Positions 19,896 through 28,848 of a stretch of DNA of 64,000 nt are shown here, one piece after another. Source of the stretch: Erwinia sp. HDF1-3R (GTDB taxonomy: Bacteria; Pseudomonadota; Gammaproteobacteria; Enterobacterales; Enterobacteriaceae). The number at the start of each line of letters is the position of its first letter. Positions within the stretch are counted from its first letter, which is position 1. The DNA is taken from the NCBI RefSeq assembly GCF_039621855.1, contig NZ_CP155071.1, positions 2,666,001 to 2,730,000 on the forward strand, given 5' to 3'. Made by a program: the position numbers and the translations under genes. The notes under the pieces were generated by a model, which saw nothing but the letters and a program-made list of their open reading frames with translations, had not been told where the DNA came from and searched no databases.

Positions 19896-20105
19896 TTAGA
19901 TAGCGGTGACGTTCACAGCAGCAGGGCCTTTCTGGCCGTCCTGAATTTCGAACTCAACGTTCTGGCCTTCAGCCAGAGTTTTGAAGCCATTGCCCTGGAT
20001 TGCAGAGAAGTGAACGAACACGTCTTTGCTGCCGTCTGCAGGGGTGATGAAACCAAAACCTTTAGACTCGTTGAACCACTTAACCTGACCTTTAATCTTT
20101 GCCAT
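19896..20105 (-). CDS. cspC: Cold-shock-like RNA chaperone CspC
   Basis: This 69-residue OB-fold protein carries RNP1 (KGFGFI) and RNP2 (VFVHF) and appears identical to E. coli CspC from memory: it begins [11 protein letters not shown] and ends [10 protein letters not shown]. CspC binds mRNA and influences RpoS and stress-gene transcripts. AAGGAATTT precedes the ATG. It lies downstream of the shortened yobF, as in the E. coli yobF-cspC transcript. Confidence 0.96.
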
Positions 20106-20186
20106 TTTGCAAATTCCTTAGAGTGTTTATTCGCCCGAGGGCTTAACGTACAGAAAAACCAGAGACATTACTGCATGAGGCACGGA

Positions 20187-20255
20187 TTAAGGCTCGGCAA
20201 GGAAGCGGTATTCAACGTCTTTACTCGAAACTTCTTTACTGAAGATGCCATACAT
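20187..20255 (-). CDS. yobF: Shortened YobF, 22 codons
   Basis: The frame reads MYGIFSKEVSSKDVEYRFLAEP and then TAA. E. coli YobF begins MCGIFSKEV...VEYRFSAEP and continues to 47 residues. Here the codons after the TAA stay open for another 19 (to 20130) and still resemble the E. coli C-terminal half loosely. So either an in-frame stop has shortened yobF or the lineage has a naturally short form. YobF is a small stress-induced protein of unknown function encoded in the cspC leader. Confidence 0.6.
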   Translation of the reverse strand: MYGIFSKEVSSKDVEYRFLAEP

Positions 20256-20808
20256 AAACAGAACTGTACCTCGTTTTAACTAAAAGCGTTATCACATATT
20301 CGTTTATTAATGGCAAGTCATTTTTAAACGGTATATGAGATATCGCTCAGGATTGAAACAGAACAAGGAGCGAATGCACATTTCTGCGAAGTGCGCACGC
20401 CATGTCAGACAGGTTTTACGCCGGATGAGGGATTAACGCCTGTACAGACAGCCTGTTACTGATTTCCGTATCCTGAAACCAAGCTTATCCTGCCGTCGTG
20501 CTTAAGTCTATTACCTGTTAAAACATTAAGTGAATACTAATCATTGATATTGCACTTTTATGGCAAAGCTTACTCAAAAAAATTCATTTAAATTGGGGTG
20601 AGTAAGTGATTACCCCGCTGCCCGTCTGGTACAAAAAAAAGTCACATTTAAAAGTAGCAATTTAAATTGCACCAAAATCAGGAGACTATATTTCTCACTG
20701 CCCCATTAGCAGGCAGTGAGAGACAACAATTAATAATGGTCGTACCATCAGTGATTTTGTTTTATTTGGAATATCAGGCTTTCCCTGCCTGTTAGCCCAC
20801 ACAGCGTT
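20256..20808. other. 553-bp AT-rich region, yobF-cspC promoter side
   Basis: There is no gene here that I can support. The region should hold the yobF-cspC promoter. It contains a perfect 14-bp palindrome GCAATTTAAATTGC (20657-20670) and a 10-bp stem, TCTCACTGCC with GGCAGTGAGA (20694-20723), not followed by a T-run on either strand. An unannotated sRNA could start here, but nothing in the sequence proves it. Confidence 0.4.
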
Positions 20809-21819
20809 TTAAGAATTTTCCTGGCTGATATTATTCAGTGACCTTTTTACGCCTATTTTCCACGCCTGAAAGCGTGCGGCATCCAGGCCAGCAGCCTGCA
20901 TAGCCGCTGCCAGCACGGCTGGCGGCTCGTCCAGTGATTCATCTGCCAGTTCAAATACGCCCCAGTGAATAGGAATGCTTAGCGGCTCTCCCAGCGCAGC
21001 ATGCAGTGAAACCGCCTGTTCGGGATCCATATGCTGCCCGCGCATGAACCACGTTGGTGCATAGGCACCCACCGGCAGCGCCGCCAGATTAAAGGGGCCC
21101 AGCCGACGATTAATCTCCAGCAGGTTATCGCTGTACCCGCTGTCGCCGGTAAACCAGAAATTCACCGCCGATGATTTAACGGTCCAGCCGCACCAGAGCG
21201 CACGATTCCGATCAAAGGGCGTGCGCATGCTCCAGTGGCGTGCCGGAACCGCATGCACCGTGATACCCATGGTCTGGGTGCTTTCCCACCAGTCAAGCTG
21301 GGTTACCTTCACCGCCCCGCGCTTGCGGAACCAGGGTTCAAGCCCAAGCGGAACAACAAATTCCACGTCGGGGAAGCGTCGCAGGATCTGTCTGATGGTC
21401 TTGCGGTCAAGATGATCATAGTGGCTGTGAGAGATCAGCACAGCGTCCAGCGCGGGTAGGTCCTCGATGCTCAACGCGGCCGGGGTCTTACGTTTCGGCC
21501 CATAAAAGCTGAGGGGTGACGCGCGCGGCGAGAGAACGGGATCGATAAGGATGTATTTCCCCTCCAGCCGCAGCAGCAGACAGGCATGGCCCAGCCACCA
21601 GACGGCATCTTCACTGCCGCCCAGCTCGGCCCGGCGCCACCACTGCCCGATAAATCCGTCGTAACCCTGCGCGGGCGGAAAGGGTAGTCCGGCGGCTTTG
21701 CGCTCTTTTCGCCAGCGCCTGAGATCGCCATTCTGGCGCAGGTCAGGTTCGGGATTGCGAAAACCTTCAGGCGTATGATGCGCCTTGGCAGGATCGTACC
21801 AGGGATTTTTCCAGGCCAT
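20809..21819 (-). CDS. Metallo-beta-lactamase-fold hydrolase (NAPE-PLD/UlaG-like)
   Basis: This 336-residue protein has the MBL zinc motif SHSHYDHLD near residue 130, an upstream WLGHACLLLRLEGKYILIDP strand region, FTGDSGYSD near residue 225, and a late histidine in IPIHWGVFEL. That arrangement fits the NAPE-PLD-like lipid hydrolase branch; the real substrate is unknown. There is no signal peptide. AAAGGAAA precedes the ATG. It follows yebO by 18 bp on the same strand, so the two are probably cotranscribed. E. coli has no such gene at this place. Confidence 0.8.
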   Translation of the reverse strand: MAWKNPWYDPAKAHHTPEGFRNPEPDLRQNGDLRRWRKERKAAGLPFPPAQGYDGFIGQWWRRAELGGSEDAVWWLGHACLLLRLEGKYILIDPVLSPRASPLSFYGPKRKTPAALSIEDLPALDAVLISHSHYDHLDRKTIRQILRRFPDVEFVVPLGLEPWFRKRGAVKVTQLDWWESTQTMGITVHAVPARHWSMRTPFDRNRALWCGWTVKSSAVNFWFTGDSGYSDNLLEINRRLGPFNLAALPVGAYAPTWFMRGQHMDPEQAVSLHAALGEPLSIPIHWGVFELADESLDEPPAVLAAAMQAAGLDAARFQAWKIGVKRSLNNISQENS

Positions 21820-21837
21820 GCGTTTCCTTTGGAATAA

Positions 21838-22110
21838 TTAACGTTCAGGAATGAGGCGAATAAATTCTTTGTTCTGGCTGTCGGAGGCGGGATCGCCCTT
21901 CTCATTACCGGCCAATGCGTCATTCAGGCGGCGAAGCAGCAGGGTTTGCCGTTTTTGCTCCTCCAGCAGCGACTCCAGCAGGCGGATATGCTGACTGGCC
22001 TTCACGCTGGCCCGATTGACAAAAAACCAGACTATCAGCCCGAGGATAACCAGCGCGAGCATAAAGCCTGTGGAAGCGAGCCCTGCCGCGCCATTTGCTA
22101 ATTCATTCAT
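21838..22110 (-). CDS. yebO: Small membrane protein YebO
   Basis: The 90-residue protein has one N-terminal TM helix (LALVILGLIVWFFVNRAS) and a cytoplasmic coiled-coil-like stretch (IRLLESLLEEQKRQTLLLRRL), ending FIRLIPER like E. coli YebO. Function is unknown. In E. coli yebO lies between yobF and mgrB. Here the MBL-fold gene replaces yobF as its downstream neighbour, and no mgrB is found upstream. Confidence 0.88.
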   Translation of the reverse strand: MNELANGAAGLASTGFMLALVILGLIVWFFVNRASVKASQHIRLLESLLEEQKRQTLLLRRLNDALAGNEKGDPASDSQNKEFIRLIPER

Positions 22111-22355
22111 AAAGGCCTCTAAAAGCTAATGTAATACATTATCTGCCAATGCAGACTTAGCCGAATTCTACCCGCTCCGCCTGGAAATGATAGCGTCATC
22201 ACTGTTATTTAAGAACCTTCGCGAAGGCGTGTGACGACCCTTTGTGTATGCTTCATTACGAAATGCGGGCCGCGCCGCAGTATGCTGCTATGATGAGTGC
22301 CAGCAGCGAGGCGGTAACGTCAGGATTGCTGTTAAAACAATCTTAAGGAGAAAAC
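22111..22355. other. yebO-yobH divergent region lacking mgrB
   Basis: The PhoQ-inhibitor gene mgrB lies here in E. coli. I read the minus strand for a short ORF starting MKKFRW-like and ending with the paired cysteines and found none. A 32-codon plus-strand frame from about 22248 has no recognisable features. Confidence 0.5.
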
Positions 22356-22592
22356 ATGAGATTTTTAGTTCGACTCGTTGCGCTGTTAATCATCATTTGG
22401 CTGGCCCTGCTGGTGACCGGCTATGGCGTACTGGCTGGCAGCACGAAAAATGTTGCGGGCATGGGCCTTCAGTGTCAGTACCTCACCGCAAGGGGGATGA
22501 TAACGGCTCAGTACCTGCACACCGATAGCGGTATTGTGGGCGTAACCGACTGTCCGCTACTGAAAAAAAGCGCCGAAGTGGTTGATAACTGA
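22356..22592 (+). CDS. yobH: YobH family small exported or membrane protein
   Basis: This 78-residue protein matches E. coli YobH (79) in the blocks GYGVLAGS, LGLQCQYLTARG-type, QYLHT and TDCPLL. An N-terminal hydrophobic segment (LVALLIIIWLALLVTGYGVL) serves as a signal or TM anchor. Two cysteines (CQYL and DCPLL) may pair in the periplasm. TTAAGGAG lies 6-7 bases before the ATG. Function is unknown. E. coli kdgR follows it but is absent here. Confidence 0.85.
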   Translation: MRFLVRLVALLIIIWLALLVTGYGVLAGSTKNVAGMGLQCQYLTARGMITAQYLHTDSGIVGVTDCPLLKKSAEVVDN

Positions 22593-22695
22593 TACAAAGC
22601 GGGTCTGCGCCATGCAGATCCGCGCGGTTAAGTTGGATTGATCGCCAAAAAATCATTAGCATGGTGATATTCACCCCTCCTGCACAGTAAGGTCG

Positions 22696-24069
22696 ATGCC
22701 GAAAACTCCCCCAATGGACGGACTGCCCGTTCCCCAGCGCTATGGCGCTATCCTGGCCATTGCGCTCGGCCTTACCGTTGCGGTGATGGACGGGGCTATC
22801 GCCAACGTCGCCCTGCCGACCATCGCCCGCGATTTGCTGGCCAGTCCGGCTGAATCTATCTGGATTGTTAACGCCTATCAGATGGCGATAATCGTCTCGC
22901 TACTCTCCCTCTCCTTCCTCGGCGATATTATCGGCTACCGGCGCATTTATCAGGCAGGACTGGTCATTTTCACCTGTACTTCGCTGTTTTGCGCCTTCTC
23001 CAGTACGCTGGGCATGCTTACCCTGGCGCGCGTGCTACAGGGCTTCGGCGGCGCGGCGCTGATGAGCGTGAATACGGCGCTGATCAGGATTATCTATCCG
23101 CAGCGGTTTCTCGGGCGCGGAATGGGCATCAATTCTCTTATCGTCGCCGTGTCCACCGCCGCCGGTCCAACCGTCGCGGCGGCTGTGCTTTCGGTCGCCT
23201 CATGGAAATGGCTGTTTCTGATTAATGTGCCAATAGGAATTGCGGCGCTGGCTCTGGCCCTGCGTTTTTTGCCGGACAACGCGCAGAAAGCCCAGGGGCA
23301 GCGCTTTGACGTTATCAGTGCGATGATGAATGCGCTGACCTTCGGCCTGCTCATCTCGGCCCTAAGCGGCTTTGCACAGGGGCAGAACACCCGGCTGATT
23401 CTGGCTGAAGTGGCTGCGCTGGTGGTTATCGGCTTTTTCTTTATCCGTCGCCAGCTGCGTTTACCCTTCCCACTGCTGCCGGTTGATCTCTTCCGTATAC
23501 CGATCTTTTCCCTCTCCATTGGGACGTCGGTCTGCTCTTTCTGTGCCCAAATGCTGGCCATGGTTTCACTGCCGTTCTTTCTGCAATCGGTACTGATGCG
23601 GGATGAGGTCGCCACAGGCCTGCTGCTGACGCCGTGGCCGCTGGCAACAATGATCGTGGCACCCATCGCAGGCAGACTGATTGAGCGCTACCACGCCGGT
23701 CTGCTGGGCGCTATTGGGCTTGCCCTGTTTGCCTCCGGCCTGTTTGCGCTGGCGCTGCTGCCCGCCTCGCCGGGTGATATGGATATTATCTGGCGCATGG
23801 CGCTGTGCGGCGCGGGTTTCGGGCTGTTTCAGTCGCCAAATAACCATACGATCATCTCATCGGCTCCGCGTCAGCGAAGCGGCGGGGCCAGCGGTATGCT
23901 GGGAACCGCGCGCCTGCTGGGCCAGACCAGCGGTGCGGCGCTAGTGGCGCTGATGTTCAATCTGTTTGGCGATCGTGGCACGCACGCCTCGCTGGTGCTG
24001 GCAGGCAGTTTCGCCGTCGCGGCGGCGGTGGTCAGCGCAATGCGCATCCGCCAGCCCGACCCCGATTGA
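22696..24069 (+). CDS. yebQ: MFS efflux transporter YebQ (DHA2, 14 TM)
   Basis: YebQ is a 457-residue major facilitator predicted to have 14 helices, as in the EmrB/QacA drug:H+ antiporters. It keeps motif D1-like VMDGAIANVALPTIA in helix 1, the helix 2-3 loop GDIIGYRRIY, and the antiporter motif C region (GPTVAAAVLS). The substrate is unknown. The length equals E. coli YebQ. A long bidirectional terminator separates it from convergent htpX. Confidence 0.9.
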   Translation: MPKTPPMDGLPVPQRYGAILAIALGLTVAVMDGAIANVALPTIARDLLASPAESIWIVNAYQMAIIVSLLSLSFLGDIIGYRRIYQAGLVIFTCTSLFCAFSSTLGMLTLARVLQGFGGAALMSVNTALIRIIYPQRFLGRGMGINSLIVAVSTAAGPTVAAAVLSVASWKWLFLINVPIGIAALALALRFLPDNAQKAQGQRFDVISAMMNALTFGLLISALSGFAQGQNTRLILAEVAALVVIGFFFIRRQLRLPFPLLPVDLFRIPIFSLSIGTSVCSFCAQMLAMVSLPFFLQSVLMRDEVATGLLLTPWPLATMIVAPIAGRLIERYHAGLLGAIGLALFASGLFALALLPASPGDMDIIWRMALCGAGFGLFQSPNNHTIISSAPRQRSGGASGMLGTARLLGQTSGAALVALMFNLFGDRGTHASLVLAGSFAVAAAVVSAMRIRQPDPD

Positions 24070-24084
24070 TGCCTTCTGCGGCAT

Positions 24085-24152
24085 AAAAAAACCGGGCCTG
24101 TGCTGATGCCTGTCACTCAAAGGTGCTCAGCATCAGGCACAGGCCCGGTTTT
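24085..24152. terminator. Bidirectional terminator yebQ/htpX
   Basis: AAAACCGGGCCTGTGC...TGATGC pairs with GCATCA...GGCACAGGCCCGGTTTT, giving more than 20 bp of stem with one bulge. The A-run on the left arm and T-run on the right make it suitable for both strands. Confidence 0.85.
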
Positions 24153-24167
24153 GACTCAAACCTACCG

Positions 24168-25049
24168 CTATTTCAGATATTGACCGCTGCGCAGCGCCTC
24201 GATGCGCTTATCCAGAGGTGGGTGGGACATAAACAGCTCGCTGAGCGATTTCGACTTACCGTTGATGCAGAACGCCTGCATGGTGCTGGCCTCCTGCGGC
24301 TCATAGCTGGTCTTCAGACGCTGTAGCGCGGCAATCATCTTCTCACGCCCCACCAGCTTAGCCGATCCGGCATCGGCGTGAAATTCGCGGTGACGCGAAA
24401 ACCACATGGTAATAATGCTGGCAGCAATACCAAAGACCAGTTCCAGCACCATCGAAACGACAAAGTAGACCATTGGGTTGCCGTTGTTGCTCTCCCCTTC
24501 ATCCCGATCGCCGGAGAGGAAACCTGCGGCCAGCTGGGCCAGTATGCGTGAAATAAAGATAACAAAGGTGTTCACGATACCCTGGATAAGCGTCATGGTG
24601 ACCATGTCACCGTTAGCAATATGGCTGATTTCATGTGCCAGCACCGCTTCAGCTTCATCCCGGCTCATATTCTGGAGCAGCCCGGTAGATACCGCGACCA
24701 GTGACGCGTCACGACGCGCGCCGGTGGCGAACGCGTTAATATCCGGTGCGTGATAAATGGCCACCTGCGGCATGGCGATGCCCGCACGCTGAGCCTGTTG
24801 CGATATGGTCTGCATCAGCCAGCGCTCAGTTTCATTACGCGGCTGCTCTATCACTTCGCCACCAACGGATTTCAGGGCCATCCATTTCGACATCAGCAGT
24901 GAAACGAACGCACCGCCGAAGCCAAACAGACCCGCCATAATCATCAGGCCATAAACACTGCTCGACTGGATCCCCGTCAGGCTGAGTATCAGCCCGAAAA
25001 CCAACATTACACCCAGGTTGGTCAGCAGGAAAAGCGCAATACGCATCAT
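24168..25049 (-). CDS. htpX: Membrane zinc protease HtpX
   Basis: HtpX is an M48 inner-membrane metalloprotease that works with FtsH in membrane-protein quality control. The 293-residue chain has two N-terminal TM helices, the zinc motif HEISH near residue 140 with the third ligand Glu in the ADAGSAK region, and two further hydrophobic segments. A sigma-32-type promoter lies about 50 bp upstream, consistent with heat-shock control known in E. coli. Confidence 0.95.
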   Translation of the reverse strand: MMRIALFLLTNLGVMLVFGLILSLTGIQSSSVYGLMIMAGLFGFGGAFVSLLMSKWMALKSVGGEVIEQPRNETERWLMQTISQQAQRAGIAMPQVAIYHAPDINAFATGARRDASLVAVSTGLLQNMSRDEAEAVLAHEISHIANGDMVTMTLIQGIVNTFVIFISRILAQLAAGFLSGDRDEGESNNGNPMVYFVVSMVLELVFGIAASIITMWFSRHREFHADAGSAKLVGREKMIAALQRLKTSYEPQEASTMQAFCINGKSKSLSELFMSHPPLDKRIEALRSGQYLK

Positions 25050-25100
25050 ATAATTTCATCTTCCTCAGTTAACGGATTCGCACAACGCGGATAGCTATCG

Positions 25101-25125
25101 TATGGGTTCCGGAAAACATTTCAAG
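25101..25125 (-). promoter_or_regulatory. Sigma-32 (heat-shock) promoter of htpX
   Basis: On the minus strand CTTGAAA (25119-25125) and CCCATA (25101-25106) are separated by 12 bases, matching the RpoH consensus CTTGAAA-N11-16-CCCATnT. It lies about 52 bp before the htpX start. A GTAAA half-site further upstream is too weak to call a CpxR box. Confidence 0.6.
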
Positions 25126-25252
25126 CGCTCTTAATCGTTAAGTACCTAAAAAAACATAACTTTACACTGTGAATGAACCCGATAGCGGATCGGTAAGAGA
25201 TGCACTTTGGTGGTGCTGAGGAGGGTTGGAATACGCTGGAGGGGGCTGGCAG

Positions 25253-25284
25253 TAAAAACAAGGGCACAGACTGTGCTGTGCCCT
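25253..25284 (-). terminator. Terminator of proQ-prc
   Basis: AGGGCACAG (25261-25269) pairs with CTGTGCCCT (25276-25284). On the minus strand the stem is followed by TTGTTTTTAC. It lies just after the prc stop. Confidence 0.75.
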
Positions 25285-25290
25285 GGGACG

Positions 25291-27330
25291 TTATTTTGCT
25301 GCGGAATCTGACGGTTGAGCTTTCTCAAGCTGCGCCATGTCATTGGCAATATTCACCGTCTCATCCAGATAAGGATCGGGTTCCTTATAGTCCTTAGGCA
25401 GATCGTCAAGCTTAGCCAGCGGCTTCTTGCCCTCCTGCTTCAGACGCGCGTTAATGCGCTCCAGACGCAGTGCATCATCTTCATGATTCTCTTTCTCGCG
25501 CTCGGCCAGATTGAGAGAGATAATGTTGCGCTTCTCCTTCATCGCGTTGAACCGCGCGATATCCTTGAGGATGTACTGGAACTCCTGATCCTTCGCAATA
25601 CGTTCCTGATGATCCTTCAGCAGCTGCGGTACCAGCGCTTTAACGTCGCCGGTTTTGGTATAGTTCGCGGCCGTCACGCTATCCCATGGCAGCGCGTTAT
25701 CCTCAAACTTCTCACCGGTTTCAATCGCTTCCACCCCGGTAGGCATCATCAGATCCGGCGTCACGCCTTTACGCTGCGTACTGCCGCCGTTGATGCGGTA
25801 GAACTTCTGAATGGTGTACTGGACGGAGCCCAGCGCAGGCCATTCAGGACGCAGCATCTGATCGTAAATGCGGTTCAGCGAGCGATACTGCTGCACCGTC
25901 CCTTTCCCGAAGGTCGGCTCACCCACAATCAGTGCCCGGCCATAATCCTGCATGGCAGCGGCAAAGATTTCCGAGGCTGAGGCGCTGAAGCGATCGACCA
26001 GTACCACCAGCGGACCTTTATAATAAACGATCCCGTCGTTGTCGCTGTCCTGACGCACCTTGCCGATGTTGTCACGCACCTGAACCACGGGACCGCCTGG
26101 AATAAACAGGCCAGAGAGCGAAACCGCCTCGGTCAGTGCCCCGCCGCCGTTGGTGCGCAGATCGATGACAATACTGTCAACGTTTTGCTTTTGCAGCTTC
26201 TGCAACTGAACCTTAACATCGTCGGTCAACCCAACGTAAAAGCCGGGAATATCCAGTACGCCGACTTTCTGCTTGCCCACGTTATGCACGGTCATTTTCA
26301 CCGCGCGATCCTCAAGACGGATCTTTTCACGCGTCAGCGTAACCAGGCGGGTTTTGGTGCCCTTACCTGCCGGCAGCACTTCAAGGCGCACCTTGCTACC
26401 TTTAGGGCCTTTGATCTGCGCAACAACGTCATCAAGTCGCCAGCCAATCACATCCACGATTGGCTTGCCCGGCTGGCCTACGCCGACAATTCTGTCGCCG
26501 ACGGTGATTGATTTACTTTTCGCCGCCGGTCCGCCTGCCACCATAGAGTTGATGACGGTGTAATCGTCATCCATTTGCAGCACCGCACCGATCCCTTCAA
26601 GCGACAGGCTCATTTCGGTATTGAACTGCTCGGTGTTGCGTGGAGAAAGGTAGTTGGTATGGGGGTCGATCTCGTGAGCAAACGCGGTCATCGCCAGCTG
26701 GAACACATCTTCGCTGTTGCTCTGGGCCAGACGACGAATGGCAAACTGGTAGCGTTTGGTCAGGACATCGCGGATCTCTTTATCCGTTTTACCGGCCAGC
26801 TTGAGGCTGAGTTCGTCATATTTGACTTTCGCATCCCACAGCTGGTTCAGTTCGTCCGTCGTTTTCGGCCACGGCGCTTTGCTGCGGTCGATATCAACGG
26901 TGTCATGACCATTAAAATTCATCGGCTTATTGAGTACCGACAGCGCATATTGATAGCGCTCAAAACGACGCTTCTGCGCCAGATTGTATAAATCGTAAAA
27001 CACGTCCAGCTGACCGGATTTTAGCTCGTCACCCAGGGTGCTCTTCTTGCTGTCGTACTGCTGGATATCAGAGGTCAGCAGCACGTTATGGCTGTAGTCG
27101 AGCAGATTAAGATAGCGTTCAAAAATCTTAACCGAAAAATCTTTATTAAGATCAAACTGGCGATAATGAGATCGCGTAAAGCGAGAAGCTACGCGCTCAC
27201 TCACTGTGGCATGCTGCGGCTCCTGATGAAGCTGAGGGATCTGGTCTGCGCGCACGATGGTATCGGCGGCAAAGACCTGCCCTGCCAGAAGCAGTCCCGC
27301 AAGTGCGGTCGTTTTAAAAAAGTTGTTCAT
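25291..27330 (-). CDS. prc: Tail-specific protease Prc (Tsp)
   Basis: Prc is a periplasmic serine protease that degrades SsrA-like tagged proteins and, with NlpI, trims peptidoglycan hydrolases. The 679-residue precursor has a signal peptide (ALAGLLLAGQVFAAD). Its PDZ domain is around residues 240-320, and the S41 catalytic dyad is Ser in DRFSASASEIF (near 450) and Lys in GEPTFGKGTVQQ (near 475). It lies 19 bp after proQ, as in E. coli, where the two are cotranscribed. Confidence 0.96.
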   Translation of the reverse strand: MNNFFKTTALAGLLLAGQVFAADTIVRADQIPQLHQEPQHATVSERVASRFTRSHYRQFDLNKDFSVKIFERYLNLLDYSHNVLLTSDIQQYDSKKSTLGDELKSGQLDVFYDLYNLAQKRRFERYQYALSVLNKPMNFNGHDTVDIDRSKAPWPKTTDELNQLWDAKVKYDELSLKLAGKTDKEIRDVLTKRYQFAIRRLAQSNSEDVFQLAMTAFAHEIDPHTNYLSPRNTEQFNTEMSLSLEGIGAVLQMDDDYTVINSMVAGGPAAKSKSITVGDRIVGVGQPGKPIVDVIGWRLDDVVAQIKGPKGSKVRLEVLPAGKGTKTRLVTLTREKIRLEDRAVKMTVHNVGKQKVGVLDIPGFYVGLTDDVKVQLQKLQKQNVDSIVIDLRTNGGGALTEAVSLSGLFIPGGPVVQVRDNIGKVRQDSDNDGIVYYKGPLVVLVDRFSASASEIFAAAMQDYGRALIVGEPTFGKGTVQQYRSLNRIYDQMLRPEWPALGSVQYTIQKFYRINGGSTQRKGVTPDLMMPTGVEAIETGEKFEDNALPWDSVTAANYTKTGDVKALVPQLLKDHQERIAKDQEFQYILKDIARFNAMKEKRNIISLNLAEREKENHEDDALRLERINARLKQEGKKPLAKLDDLPKDYKEPDPYLDETVNIANDMAQLEKAQPSDSAAK

Positions 27331-27349
27331 GCCCTGATTGGCCTCCGTA

Positions 27350-28024
27350 TCAGAACTGCAAGTGTTCTGCGCGTACTATCATTGCCATGCCGGAAGCTAA
27401 CTGTACACGGACGCCATCTTTGGTAATTTCAAGAATGGTGGCATCCATCGCACTTTTGCCTGCGGTGACTTTGATGTTCTGGCCGACTTGCAGTGCTGTG
27501 GTATCGGTAACGGGTTTGCTGCGCGGTGGTTGACGCTCTGCGGAAGGTGCGCGCTCGGCGGCAGGTTTGCTGCGGACTTTACGCGGCTGCTCACCTTCAG
27601 CGCCAGGTTTACGCACCGGCTTACGGGGACGGCGTGGAGCACCTTCTTCACCCGCTTCGCGTTTTTTTGCCTGCTGCTGTTCGCGCTGGGCCTGTACGCG
27701 GGCTTTCGCCTCTTCGAGCTGCTTACGGGCATGCTCAACATGCTGCTCTTCAAGGACGCCACACGCATTGCCGTCAAGATCAACGCGCGTTGCGCCTGCC
27801 TTGATGCCGTACAAATAACGCCAGCTTGACGTGTAAAGACGCAAAGCAGAACGAAGCTGAGTTTTACTCAGGTTCATTTCGCCCTGAACACGATCAACTA
27901 AATCCTGAAAGATGCCGATCTTAAGGGGTTTTGCTTCACCTTCAGCGCTAAAGCATTCGGGAAAACGCTCTGCCAGAAAGGCGATAACTTCTTTACTGCT
28001 ATTCAACTTAGGTTGATTTTCCAT
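27350..28024 (-). CDS. proQ: RNA chaperone ProQ
   Basis: ProQ is a global RNA-binding protein that stabilises mRNA 3' ends and sRNAs. The N-terminal FinO-like domain (about residues 1-120) includes [14 protein letters not shown] and [13 protein letters not shown] basic, low-complexity linker rich in Lys, Arg, Ala and Pro follows, then a Tudor/Hfq-like C-terminal domain ([21 protein letters not shown]). The length is 224 residues (E. coli 232), the difference lying in the linker. It is cotranscribed with prc. Confidence 0.95.
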   Translation of the reverse strand: MENQPKLNSSKEVIAFLAERFPECFSAEGEAKPLKIGIFQDLVDRVQGEMNLSKTQLRSALRLYTSSWRYLYGIKAGATRVDLDGNACGVLEEQHVEHARKQLEEAKARVQAQREQQQAKKREAGEEGAPRRPRKPVRKPGAEGEQPRKVRSKPAAERAPSAERQPPRSKPVTDTTALQVGQNIKVTAGKSAMDATILEITKDGVRVQLASGMAMIVRAEHLQF

Positions 28025-28120
28025 GAAATTTCCTGATTACAACGGGTTTGCCAATCAGCGCAGGCATGAACAGGCGTCATTATAATGACACCGTCAGCAA
28101 ATGCTACGTGATCCAGCGCT

Positions 28121-28621
28121 TTAGCTGCGTTTGATGTGAATAAATTTTTCCACATCCGATCCGGCCAGCACTTCACACAGCCCGTCGGTCAATGTTTTCA
28201 GTCCGACTTCATCATCATTGTCGAAGCGGTTATATTCCACGCTGTCGATATCCAGAACGCCGATTGTCTGGCCATTCACCACCAGCGGCAGGACGATTTC
28301 AGCATTGCTGGCCGCATCACAGGCTATATGGCCCGGGAAGGCGTGAACGTCCGCAACGCGCTGGATCGTGCATTCGGCTACCGCCGTACCGCACACCCCT
28401 TTACCCACAGGAATACGTACGCAGGCAATTTTGCCCTGAAACGGCCCTAATACCAGCGTGTCTGGCTCGGTCAGAAGATAAAACCCTGCCCAGTTGACGC
28501 CTTCAAGACGCTCGAATAAAAGCGCGCTACAATTACCCATTGCGGCCAGGAAGCTGGTTTCACCGGCGATAAGCGCGCGCAAATCGCGGTTGAGGTCCGA
28601 ATAAAATTCTGTTTTTGTCAT
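28121..28621 (-). CDS. msrC: Free methionine-(R)-sulfoxide reductase (GAF domain)
   Basis: This 166-residue GAF-domain enzyme reduces free Met-R-O with thioredoxin. The three family cysteines are present in KIACVRIP, KGVCGTAV and GHIACDAAS, the first and third being the usual disulfide/catalytic pair. It ends one gene-length before proQ with a 96-bp gap, so it may have its own transcript. It is divergent from letA. Confidence 0.93.
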   Translation of the reverse strand: MTKTEFYSDLNRDLRALIAGETSFLAAMGNCSALLFERLEGVNWAGFYLLTEPDTLVLGPFQGKIACVRIPVGKGVCGTAVAECTIQRVADVHAFPGHIACDAASNAEIVLPLVVNGQTIGVLDIDSVEYNRFDNDDEVGLKTLTDGLCEVLAGSDVEKFIHIKRS

Positions 28622-28848
28622 TTTTTAACCATTGTGGAAACTTGTCGCGCGGTGGATGATGACCGCACCTGATAAAATAAGCATGATATGTTCAGATCGA
28701 TAAGGTGAATCATCTCAAGAGTTAATATACCCTTAGTACCGTCTGGACCTTAAGCATGACCCGATGTGTTATCTGACATCATGGTGTACGACCAGGCCTA
28801 ACCCTGCCCTGCATACGCACTGCCGGGTCAATCAGCATAGTCAGGATT

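Noticed and set aside
22248-22346. Possible mgrB or other small gene upstream of yobH
   Set aside because: The 32-codon plus-strand frame lacks a TM helix and the MgrB cysteines; no minus-strand MgrB was found.
25140-25175. CpxR box upstream of htpX
   Set aside because: Only one GTAAA half-site is clear; the second differs at two positions. The sigma-32 promoter explains heat-shock control.
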